This document shows, piece by piece, positions 1-5,849 of a DNA stretch of 7,925 bases (the first letter of the stretch is position 1; each line of letters begins with the position of its first letter). Both the position numbers and the translations under genes were made by a program. The DNA comes from Actinomycetes bacterium (GTDB lineage: Bacteria; Actinomycetota; Actinomycetes; Actinomycetales; Microbacteriaceae), in NCBI GenBank assembly GCA_030425055.1, contig JAUHVN010000121.1, forward strand, positions 1-7,925, given 5' to 3'. A model generated the notes under the pieces. That model did not search any database. It had not been told where the DNA came from and saw only the letters and a program-made list of their open reading frames with translations.

Positions 1-1579
1 TCAGCGCGAGGGATGCTCCGACCCCCACCACGGTCACGCCGAGCAGCCACCACAGGCCGCGCAGCTCGACCTCGCCGCCGAGCACCGTCGGCGCCTGTGC
101 GATCGGCGACAGGTCGACGAGCCACTCGGGGAACCCGAACAGCGGGCCGAAGAGGCCGAAGATGAGCCCCAGCATCACCAGCGTCCACGCGAGCGGGATG
201 GTCAGGCGCGGCACCAGCACGAACACGAGCGCGGTGATCGCGAGGAATACCGCGGCGGCGGCCGCCTGCCCGGCGCCCATGACGAGCACGTCGGACATGA
301 GGCCGGAGTCGTCGCCCTGCGAGGCGATCCCCAGCGCCGCGCCGACGACCGCGCCGGCGATCACGAGCACGATGCCGATCGCCGCGACGATCACGTAGTC
401 GGCGAGCCAGCGCACGCGCGAGACGGGGGTCGAGAGCACCGGCTCGGCGGTGCCGTGGGCCTCTTCCTGGCGCGCGTGGCACGCGATCTGCACGGCGCAG
501 CACGCGGCCAGCACGCCGAGCATCGTGAAGAACACCGCGACCGTGGCCGAAGCGGTGTCGGCGCCACCGGTCATCTGCGCGATGAGGTCGCGGATCGCCT
601 GGTTCTCCTGCGTGAACTCGTCGATGACGCCGCTCAGCGATGTCGCGAGCACGCCGACGAGTAGACCGCCGATCGTCCAGCCGAGGATGCCGCCCCGCGT
701 GAGGCGCCACACCAGACTTGTCGGAGAGCTCAGCGCCCAGCCCGCGGTCGGGCGACCGAGGCGGGAGGCCACGAAGCCCTCGCCGAGGTCGCGCACCGCC
801 TGCAGGGCGACCGCGAACGCGGCGAGCACGGCGCCCAGCCCGAACAGCGGCAGCAGCAGCCACCAGTTGTCCTCGTCGAACGCCCGTGTGTTCTCGGCCC
901 AGCCGAACGGCGAGAGCCACGTCAGCCACGAGCTCTCCATGCGCTGCAGGTCGTCGCTGGGCGTGCCGAGCGCGTTGCCGAACCCGCACACGAGGAACAG
1001 CGCGGTCACCGTCCACACCGACAGGCTGTTGGCCCCGCGCGAGGTGCGCATGATCTGCCCGGCGACGAGGCCGACGCCCAGGAAGGCGATACCGACGCCT
1101 CCGACGGCCAAGCCCGCGAGGAAGGACCCGCCGGCGCCGAGGCCCGACGCGATGAACGCCAGCGACACGAGCACGGCGAGCACGAGGTCGGCGAGGACGC
1201 CGTGCACGATCGTCGCCGCGAGGGGCGCGGTGCGGGATGCCGGGGTGGCCGACACCAGCTCGGCGCGGCCCTGCTCCTCTTCGGCGCGCGTGTGGCGCAC
1301 CGCGAGGAACGTGCTCATCAGGGCCGCGAGGAACATCAGCACCGGCAGGATGAGGAAGATGACGACCTGGTCCTGGTCGGCGCCCGACGGCAGCCCGCGG
1401 AACAGCAGGATGACGGGGTTGCCGATCGCCGCCGCCAGCAGGCCGATGCGGGCCTCCTGCGTGCCGAACGAGTCCGACACGGCGATGTTGCCCATGGCGG
1501 CGAGCAGCGCGGTGCCGCCGATCCACAGCGCGAGCTGCTTCCAGTCTCGGCGCAGGCGCTGCCCGAGCAGCGTGATCAC
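1..1579 (-). CDS. ABC exporter permease, internally duplicated (TnrB3-like), 3' end cut by window edge
   Basis: Membrane half of an ABC exporter; I translated it by hand and found 526 open codons running off position 1. The start is GTG at 1579-1577, which overlaps the TGA of the upstream ATPase (1578-1576) as GTGA, so translational coupling is likely. The protein is very hydrophobic, with about twelve probable membrane segments in two clusters (roughly residues 14-34, 50-62, 72-95, 122-147, 152-174, 187-205, 242-263, then 294-316, 345-367, 393-419, 433-458, 461-482 and 508-526; some may be re-entrant). The two halves share a cytosolic-looking motif: EEEQGRAELVSATPASR at 100-116 and QEEAHGTAEPVLSTPVSR at 371-388. 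This two-repeat layout and a length near 530 residues fit permeases annotated as putative polyketide antibiotic exporters; that family assignment is from memory. The substrate is unknown. Probably only a few C-terminal residues are missing. Confidence 0.85.
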   Translation of the reverse strand, partial: MITLLGQRLRRDWKQLALWIGGTALLAAMGNIAVSDSFGTQEARIGLLAAAIGNPVILLFRGLPSGADQDQVVIFLILPVLMFLAALMSTFLAVRHTRAEEEQGRAELVSATPASRTAPLAATIVHGVLADLVLAVLVSLAFIASGLGAGGSFLAGLAVGGVGIAFLGVGLVAGQIMRTSRGANSLSVWTVTALFLVCGFGNALGTPSDDLQRMESSWLTWLSPFGWAENTRAFDEDNWWLLLPLFGLGAVLAAFAVALQAVRDLGEGFVASRLGRPTAGWALSSPTSLVWRLTRGGILGWTIGGLLVGVLATSLSGVIDEFTQENQAIRDLIAQMTGGADTASATVAVFFTMLGVLAACCAVQIACHARQEEAHGTAEPVLSTPVSRVRWLADYVIVAAIGIVLVIAGAVVGAALGIASQGDDSGLMSDVLVMGAGQAAAAAVFLAITALVFVLVPRLTIPLAWTLVMLGLIFGLFGPLFGFPEWLVDLSPIAQAPTVLGGEVELRGLWWLLGVTVVGVGASLAL

Positions 1580-2556
1580 GACCGGCTCCCGGCGCGCCGT
1601 GCCGCCCGACGCGTGGCCGGCGCGTCGTCGTCGCCCGCGGGCGTGGGCGCACCCTCGGCGAGGTCGTCGCCGTAGTGACGCAGGAACAGCTCCTCGAGCG
1701 ACGGCGGCGCGACGCGCAGGCCCTGCACGTTCTGCGCGGCGAGGCCGGGCAGGATGCCCGCGATCTGATCGCTGTCGACGGTGAATCGCGCGCGGCCGTC
1801 GGCGACCTCGAGGTCGTGCACACCGGGGAGCGCGGCCGGAGCCCCATCGCCGTTCACGGCGTACGAGACCTCGGTGCGCGTGAGGTGGCGCAGGTCGGCG
1901 AGCGTTCCCGACTCGACGATCCGCCCGGCGCGGATGATGCTCACGCGGTCGCACACCTGCTCGACCTCGGAGAGGATGTGGCTCGACAGCAGCACGGTGG
2001 CACCGGCATCCCGCACGCGGCGCAGCTCGCGCTGGAAGACGACCTCCATGAGCGGGTCGAGGCCGCTCGTCGGCTCGTCGAGGATGTACAGGTCGGCGGG
2101 CACGGCGAAGGCGGCGATGAGGGCGACCTTCTGGCGGTTGCCCTTCGAGTAGGCGCGGCCCTTCTTGCGCGGGTCGAATCCGAAGGCGTCGAGCAGTCGG
2201 GCGCGTTCGTCGCGGTAGGCCGCGGACTTCGTGTCGGCGCCGCGCAGGCGCGCGAGGAAGTCGATCGCCTCGCCGCCCGACAGGTTCGGCCACACGCTCA
2301 CGTCGCCGGGCACCGACGCGATGCGGCGATGGAGGGCGACCGCGTCGTTCCACGGATGCATCCCGAACACCGTCGCCTCGCCGCTCGTGCTGCGGGCGAG
2401 GCCGAGCAGGATGCGGATGGCGGTGGACTTGCCGGCTCCGTTGGGGCCGAGGAAGCCGTGGATCTGGCCGGCATCGACGGTCAGGTCGAGGCCGTCGAGG
2501 GCGTGGACGCTGCCGTAGTGCTTGTGCAGGTCGCGGGTCTGAACGACGGTGGTCAT
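1576..2556 (-). CDS. ABC transporter ATP-binding protein (DrrA/CcmA-type exporter ATPase)
   Basis: Cytoplasmic ATPase of 326 residues that would power export through the permease encoded directly downstream. Visible motifs: Walker A GPNGAGKST (37-45), Walker B LYILDEP with catalytic Glu161 (156-162), D-loop SGLD (164-167) and switch His193 in SSHILSE. The signature is the divergent YSKGNRQK (136-143) instead of LSGGQ, and the Q-loop position reads VPGDVSVWP (82-90) with no Gln. Both look typical, from memory, of the subfamily paired with large duplicated permeases. After about residue 225 comes a C-terminal domain as in drug exporters, ending in an acidic then Arg-rich tail (309-326). The start is ATG at 2556-2554; the ribosome site is weak (AGGG only 3 bases upstream). 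The operon is divergent from the gntR-prp operon. The substrate cannot be read from sequence. Confidence 0.93.
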   Translation of the reverse strand: MTTVVQTRDLHKHYGSVHALDGLDLTVDAGQIHGFLGPNGAGKSTAIRILLGLARSTSGEATVFGMHPWNDAVALHRRIASVPGDVSVWPNLSGGEAIDFLARLRGADTKSAAYRDERARLLDAFGFDPRKKGRAYSKGNRQKVALIAAFAVPADLYILDEPTSGLDPLMEVVFQRELRRVRDAGATVLLSSHILSEVEQVCDRVSIIRAGRIVESGTLADLRHLTRTEVSYAVNGDGAPAALPGVHDLEVADGRARFTVDSDQIAGILPGLAAQNVQGLRVAPPSLEELFLRHYGDDLAEGAPTPAGDDDAPATRRAARRAGSRS

Positions 2557-2595
2557 GGACCCTGAAGCTACACCGTTTTCATGAATTTGTGAATC

Positions 2596-2603
2596 TGTAT
2601 ACC
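2596..2603. promoter_or_regulatory. Candidate GntR operator, left copy (TGTATACC), overlapping possible ABC-operon -10
   Basis: TGTATACC contains the perfect 6-base palindrome GTATAC (2597-2602), close to the GT...AC half-sites favoured by FCD-type GntR regulators. On the minus strand the same bases read TATACA (2601-2596), a possible -10 for the ABC exporter operon about 40 bases before its ATG; the matching -35 is poor. The site could therefore be an operator, a -10 box, or both. Confidence 0.4.
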
Positions 2604-2607
2604 TTCA

Positions 2608-2627
2608 CGACACTTTCGCGACACTTT
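2608..2627. repeat. Tandem direct repeat CGACACTTT, 11-bp period
   Basis: Two identical 9-mers occur at 2608-2616 and 2619-2627, spaced exactly 11 bp, so they lie on the same face of the helix. The right copy runs into the -35 box (TTGACG) of the gntR promoter. The arrangement resembles paired half-sites for a DNA-binding protein, but the cognate factor is unknown. Confidence 0.55.
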
Positions 2628-2655
2628 GACGCCTGGAGCCCTCGCAGTGTATACA
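2626..2655 (+). promoter_or_regulatory. Probable promoter of gntR-prpDBC operon
   Basis: A -35 hexamer TTGACG (2626-2631, five of six matches to TTGACA) is followed after 18 bases by TATACA (2650-2655, four of six matches to TATAAT). Transcription would start near 2662, giving a leader of about 20 bases containing the strong ribosome site before ATG 2682. This promoter placement argues against translation starting at GTG 2589 or ATG 2655. It is inferred from consensus only. Confidence 0.5.
2648..2655. promoter_or_regulatory. Candidate GntR operator, right copy (TGTATACA), overlapping gntR -10
   Basis: TGTATACA is a perfect 8-base palindrome lying across the predicted -10 of the gntR promoter. 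Its centre is 52 bp from the centre of the similar left site, close to five helical turns. Binding here would block RNA polymerase, so autorepression by the adjacent GntR protein, relieved by a propionate-pathway metabolite, is a reasonable inference. An AT-rich -10 box alone could also produce this string. Confidence 0.45.
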
Positions 2656-2668
2656 TGGAGGGGGCTTC

Positions 2669-2677
2669 GGGAGGTGA
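2669..2677 (+). promoter_or_regulatory. Strong ribosome binding site that fixes the gntR start
   Basis: GGGAGGTGATC occupies 2669-2679 and matches the anti-Shine-Dalgarno complement almost perfectly, with about seven bases between GGAGG and ATG 2682. No such site precedes GTG 2589 or ATG 2655, which sets the start at 2682. Confidence 0.8.
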
Positions 2678-2681
2678 TCGG

Positions 2682-3335
2682 ATGCGCGCGAGCGATCGGG
2701 CGTACGCGACGCTCCTCGACGAGATCCAGAGCGGGATGCTGCCTCCGGGCACCGTGCTCGCCGAGACCGAGCAGGCATCCCGACTCGGCGTGAGCCGTAC
2801 GCCGCTGCGCGAAGCGCTCGGCCGCCTCGCCGCCGCCGGACTCGTGGTGCAGCAGTCGCCGCGCGTCACCGTCGTCAGCGACATCGACGCCGACGACATC
2901 CGCGAGCTGTTCGAGCTGCGCCGCGCCCTCGAAGAGACCGCAGCCCAGCTCGCTGCGCTGCGCGGCTCGCGCCCCGCGTTCGCCGCGATCGCGGCCGGTC
3001 TCGACGACGTGCGCCTGGATGCCGGAGCCGGGCGCGACACGTACTACGCCCTGATCGCCGAGTTCGACGCGGCGATCGACGACGCCGTCGCCAACGACTA
3101 CCTCACCGCCGCGCTGCGCACGGTGCGCACGCACCTCGTGCGCGTGCGCCGCCTGGCCCGCGACAACCCCGAGCGGCTCGCGGCATCCGTCGCCGAGCAC
3201 CGCCTCATCGCGAGCGCGATCGCCGCCGGCGACGCGGAGCTCGCCGCCCACGCCACCCACGTCCACCTGCACAACGCACTGTCGAGCGTCCTCGCCTCGC
3301 TCGACGAGAACCACGCCGATCGAGGAGCAGCATGA
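2682..3335 (+). CDS. GntR-family (FadR/FCD subfamily) transcriptional regulator, probable prp operon regulator
   Basis: A 217-residue regulator with an N-terminal winged helix-turn-helix (about 1-65; recognition segment LGVSRTPLREALGRLAAAGLV, residues 35-55) and a C-terminal all-helical FCD ligand domain (about 70-205). FCD regulators usually bind small organic acids or CoA esters, often with a metal held by an Asp and His residues. Here His151, His173 and His195 could serve, but the usual F-H motif reads EFDAAI (127-132), with Asp129 where His is common. The start at ATG 2682 is set by a near-perfect ribosome site; upstream starts would add 9 or 31 non-family residues. Its stop overlaps the prpD start (ATGA, 3332-3335), so it is the first gene of the prp operon and probably senses a methylcitrate-cycle intermediate. 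Autoregulation is likely. Ligand and sign of control are inference. Confidence 0.9.
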   Translation: MRASDRAYATLLDEIQSGMLPPGTVLAETEQASRLGVSRTPLREALGRLAAAGLVVQQSPRVTVVSDIDADDIRELFELRRALEETAAQLAALRGSRPAFAAIAAGLDDVRLDAGAGRDTYYALIAEFDAAIDDAVANDYLTAALRTVRTHLVRVRRLARDNPERLAASVAEHRLIASAIAAGDAELAAHATHVHLHNALSSVLASLDENHADRGAA

Positions 3336-4852
3336 CCGTCACCCACCACCTCCGCGTCCACCGCAGCGACGAGAACCTCGCGCGCGAAGGGCAGCTCGCC
3401 TGGCACATCGCCGAGGTCGCCGCAGACCCCGTCGCCGTCGAGCCCGAGGTCGTCGACATGATCATCAACCGGATCATCGACAACGCCGCCGTCGCGGCGG
3501 CATCCCTCACCCGCGCGCCCGTCAGCGCGGCGCGCCAGCAGGCCCTCGACCACGCCGTGTCGGTGTCGGGCGCCGGGGCCACGGTCTTCGGCTGTGCGCT
3601 CGACCGCCGCACGAGCCCCGAATGGGCCGCGTGGGCGAACGGCGTCGCCGTGCGCGAACTCGACTACCACGACACCTTCCTCGCCGCCGACTACTCGCAC
3701 CCCGGCGACAACATCCCGCCGATCGTCGCGGTCGCCCAGCACGTCGGCGCCGACGGCGCGGCTCTGGTCCGCGGCCTCGCGACCGGCTACGAGATCCAGA
3801 TCGACCTCGTGCGCGCCATCTGCCTGCACAAGCACAAGATCGACCACGTCGCCCACCTCGGCCCGTCGGCCGCAGCCGGCATCGGCACGCTGCTCGGCCT
3901 GGACGTCGAGACGATCTACCAGGCGGTCGGGCAGGCGCTGCACACCACGACAGCGACCCGCCAGTCGCGCAAGGGCGAGATCTCGACCTGGAAGGCGCAC
4001 GCCCCGGCGTTCGCGGGCAAGATGGCCGTCGAGGCGGTCGACCGCGCGATGCGCGGCGAGACCTCGCCGTCGCCGATCTACGAAGGCGAAGACGGTGTGA
4101 TCGCCTGGATGCTCGACGGACCGGATGCCACCTACGAGGTGCCGCTGCCCGCCGAGGGCGAGCCCAAGCGCGGCATCCTCGACTCGTACACGAAGGAGCA
4201 CTCGGCCGAGTACCAGGCGCAGGCGTGGATCGACCTCGCGCGCAAGCTGCACAACGAGGCGGCCTTCGACCCGGCCGACATCGAGTCGATCGTGCTGCAC
4301 ACCTCGCACCACACGCACTACGTGATCGGCTCGGGCGCGAACGACCCGCAGAAGTACGACCCCACCGCGTCGCGAGAGACGCTCGACCACTCGATCCCGT
4401 ACATCTTCGCGGTCGCGCTGCAGGACGGCGGCTGGCACCACGTCGACTCGTACACGCCCGAGCGCGCGGGCCGTGAGGACACCGTCGCGCTGTGGCACAA
4501 GGTCACCACCGCCGAAGACGAGGAGTGGACGCGCCGCTACCACTCCGACGACCCGAACGAGAAGGCGTTCGGCGGCCGCGTCGTCATCACGCTGACCGAC
4601 GGCACCGTCATCGAGGACGAGATCGCCGTCGCCGACGCGCATCCGCTCGGCGCTCGCCCGTTCGCCCGCGAGGACTACATCCGCAAGTTCCGCCTGCTGG
4701 CCGAGCCCGTGCTCGAGGCCGACGAGATCGAGCGGTTCCTCGAGCTCGCGCAGCGCCTTCCCGAGCTGACCGCCGACGAGGTGCGTGCGCTGTCGATCGT
4801 CGCCAAGGGCGGCGTGCTCGCGGGGGCCCCGGCGCCGAAGGGCCTGTTCTGA
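3332..4852 (+). CDS. prpD: 2-methylcitrate dehydratase, MmgE/PrpD family
   Basis: A 506-residue cytoplasmic enzyme that removes water from 2-methylcitrate to give 2-methylaconitate in the methylcitrate cycle of propionyl-CoA breakdown. The sequence has the MmgE/PrpD pattern: an N-terminal helical domain with ELDYHDTF and SHPGDNIPP (109-130), TGYEIQIDL (151-159), the conserved TRQSRKGEISTWKAHA (209-224), and the smaller C-terminal domain with DHSIPYIFAVAL (352-363). Length is normal for the family. The start is ATG 3332, preceded by GAGGAG at 3322-3327 and overlapping the gntR stop by four bases. The downstream prpB start overlaps its stop by one base. PrpD proteins lack an iron-sulfur cluster, so rehydration to methylisocitrate needs a separate aconitase that is not in this window. 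Every Asp codon except the one in GGATGC (4123-4128) is GAC. Confidence 0.95.
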   Translation: MTVTHHLRVHRSDENLAREGQLAWHIAEVAADPVAVEPEVVDMIINRIIDNAAVAAASLTRAPVSAARQQALDHAVSVSGAGATVFGCALDRRTSPEWAAWANGVAVRELDYHDTFLAADYSHPGDNIPPIVAVAQHVGADGAALVRGLATGYEIQIDLVRAICLHKHKIDHVAHLGPSAAAGIGTLLGLDVETIYQAVGQALHTTTATRQSRKGEISTWKAHAPAFAGKMAVEAVDRAMRGETSPSPIYEGEDGVIAWMLDGPDATYEVPLPAEGEPKRGILDSYTKEHSAEYQAQAWIDLARKLHNEAAFDPADIESIVLHTSHHTHYVIGSGANDPQKYDPTASRETLDHSIPYIFAVALQDGGWHHVDSYTPERAGREDTVALWHKVTTAEDEEWTRRYHSDDPNEKAFGGRVVITLTDGTVIEDEIAVADAHPLGARPFAREDYIRKFRLLAEPVLEADEIERFLELAQRLPELTADEVRALSIVAKGGVLAGAPAPKGLF

Positions 4853-5760
4853 TGCTGTACTCGACGGTGTCGGCGGCCGAGAAGCGCCGCCTGTTCCGCG
4901 AGCGGCTGGCGTCGGGCGAGCTGCTGCGCTTCCCGGGCGCGTTCAATCCGCTCTCGGCCCGCCTCATCGAGCGCAAGGGCTTCGAGGGGGTCTACATCTC
5001 GGGGGCGGTGCTGTCGGCCGACCTCGGTCTGCCCGACATCGGGCTGACGACGCTCACCGAGGTCGCCGGTCGCGGTCAGCAGATCGCGCGCATGACCGAC
5101 CTGCCGGCGATCATCGACGCCGATACCGGCTTCGGTGAGCCCATGAACGTGGCACGCACGATCCAGACCCTCGAGGATGCGGGCCTTGCCGGCACCCACA
5201 TCGAGGATCAGATCAACCCCAAGCGGTGCGGCCACCTCGACGGCAAGAGCGTCGTCGACGCGGACACCGCGATCAAGCGGATCCGGGCCGCAGCCGACGC
5301 GCGGCGCGACGAGAACTTCCTCATCATGGCGCGCACCGACATCCGCGCCGTCGAGGGGCTCGATTCGGCGATCGACCGCGCGAAGGCGCTGGTGGATGCC
5401 GGCGCCGACGCGATCTTCCCCGAGGCGATGCGCACGCTCGACGAGTTCGCCGCGGTGCGCGCGGCGGTCGACGTGCCGATCCTGGCCAACATGACCGAGT
5501 TCGGGAAGTCCGACCTGTTCAGCGTCGACCAGCTGCGCGACGTGGGCGTCAACATCGTCATCTGGCCGGTCTCGCTGCTGCGGATCGCGATGGGCGCGGC
5601 ATCCCGCGCGCTCGATACGCTCGAATCGGACGGGCATCTCACGGCGAAGCTCGACGAGATGCAGCACCGCGCCGATCTCTACGACCTCATCGACTACGAG
5701 CAGTACAGCCACTTCGACCAGAACGTCTTCGACTTCCACATCGAATCCCCAGGTCGCTGA
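4852..5760 (+). CDS. prpB: 2-methylisocitrate lyase
   Basis: A 302-residue member of the isocitrate lyase/PEP mutase superfamily that cleaves 2-methylisocitrate into pyruvate and succinate. Diagnostic residues are all present: substrate loop KRCGH (124-128) with catalytic Cys126, Mg-binding Asp89 and Asp91 in DADTGFGEP, Glu118 in IEDQ, and Arg161 in ARTD. Asp57 in ADLGLPD fits the conserved N-terminal position. The start is ATG 4852, whose A is the last base of the prpD TGA. GAAGGG at 4837-4842 is a modest ribosome site nine bases upstream, so coupled re-initiation is likely. The C-terminal DFHIES is followed by Pro-Gly-Arg-stop. The Gly, Arg and stop codons (5752-5760) belong to the palindromic repeat that begins there, so the native end of the gene appears to have been replaced or tightly flanked by it. 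Active-site regions are unaffected. Confidence 0.96.
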   Translation: MLYSTVSAAEKRRLFRERLASGELLRFPGAFNPLSARLIERKGFEGVYISGAVLSADLGLPDIGLTTLTEVAGRGQQIARMTDLPAIIDADTGFGEPMNVARTIQTLEDAGLAGTHIEDQINPKRCGHLDGKSVVDADTAIKRIRAAADARRDENFLIMARTDIRAVEGLDSAIDRAKALVDAGADAIFPEAMRTLDEFAAVRAAVDVPILANMTEFGKSDLFSVDQLRDVGVNIVIWPVSLLRIAMGAASRALDTLESDGHLTAKLDEMQHRADLYDLIDYEQYSHFDQNVFDFHIESPGR

Positions 5761-5828
5761 GCGAGCGCAGCGAGACGAAGCGCCGCAACCGCGTTTCGTC
5801 TCGTCGCTTCGCTCCTCGCTCAACGACC
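5752..5828. repeat. Imperfect palindromic REP-like repeat between prpB and prpC
   Basis: Seventy-seven bases form nested inverted repeats. Outer arms GGTCGCTGAGCGAG (5752-5765) and CTCGCTCAACGACC (5815-5828) pair at 13 of 14 positions. Inner arms CGAGACGAAGCG (5771-5782) and CGTTTCGTCTCG (5792-5803) pair at 11 of 12 around a 9-base loop. The two connecting segments differ in length (5 versus 11 bases), leaving an asymmetric bulge. The left arm supplies the prpB stop codon. I recall the GGTCGTTGAGCGAG / GAGACGAAACG family as a dispersed intergenic repeat in Microbacterium-type genomes, but cannot confirm this here. No T-tract follows, so it is not a canonical terminator. In RNA the hairpin could stabilise the prpDB message or reduce read-through into prpC. 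Confidence 0.85.
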
Positions 5829-5849
5829 CGGAACCGCAAAGGAGCAGAA

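Larger units (their letters stand above)
2557..2681. promoter_or_regulatory. Divergent promoter/operator region between ABC exporter and gntR-prp operons
   Basis: These 125 bases are the only sizeable non-coding gap between the two operons and are clearly richer in A+T than the flanks, especially 2571-2656. They must hold the promoters for both directions. Contained in it: a TTGACG/TATACA promoter pair reading rightward, two GTATAC-centred palindromes (2597-2602 and 2649-2654), and a direct repeat of CGACACTTT at 2608-2616 and 2619-2627. The rightward Shine-Dalgarno lies at its right end. The short plus-strand reading ATG AAT TTG TGA at 2581 is not a gene. Confidence 0.8.

Noticed and set aside
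450..1784. Plus-strand open frame of 444 codons opposite the ABC permease
   Set aside because: Its composition (Ala/Arg/Ser/Pro-rich, no motif) and the convincing minus-strand membrane protein show that it is a shadow.
2265..2283. LSGGE at ATPase residues 92-96 as the ABC signature motif
   Set aside because: It lies before the helical subdomain, far upstream of Walker B. The real signature position is YSKGNRQK at 136-143.
2589..2681. GTG 2589 or ATG 2655 as the gntR start
   Set aside because: Neither has a ribosome site. Both precede or overlap the predicted -10, and the added residues do not resemble GntR N-termini. ATG 2682 has a near-perfect Shine-Dalgarno.
3098..4642. Long minus-strand open frame (514 codons) antisense to gntR and prpD
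   Set aside because: It is Arg/Val/Gly-rich low-complexity translation with no recognisable domain, lying opposite two genes with clear family motifs. It is a high-GC shadow frame.
4492..4851. Upstream in-frame extension of prpB into prpD
   Set aside because: The extra residues are an out-of-frame reading of prpD. Homology-like sequence starts at ATG 4852, which overlaps the prpD stop by one base.
5752..5828. Intrinsic transcription terminator between prpB and prpC
   Set aside because: The hairpin is long and bulged and no T-run follows it; the next bases are CGGAACCG. It also lies inside a functionally coherent operon, so a repeat element is the better call, though partial attenuation is not excluded.
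5226..5849. Upstream in-frame extension of prpC reading through the prpB region and the repeat
   Set aside because: The extension is Arg-rich antiframe of prpB. The strong AAAGGAG before ATG 5850 and the normal citrate-synthase N-terminus place the start at 5850.
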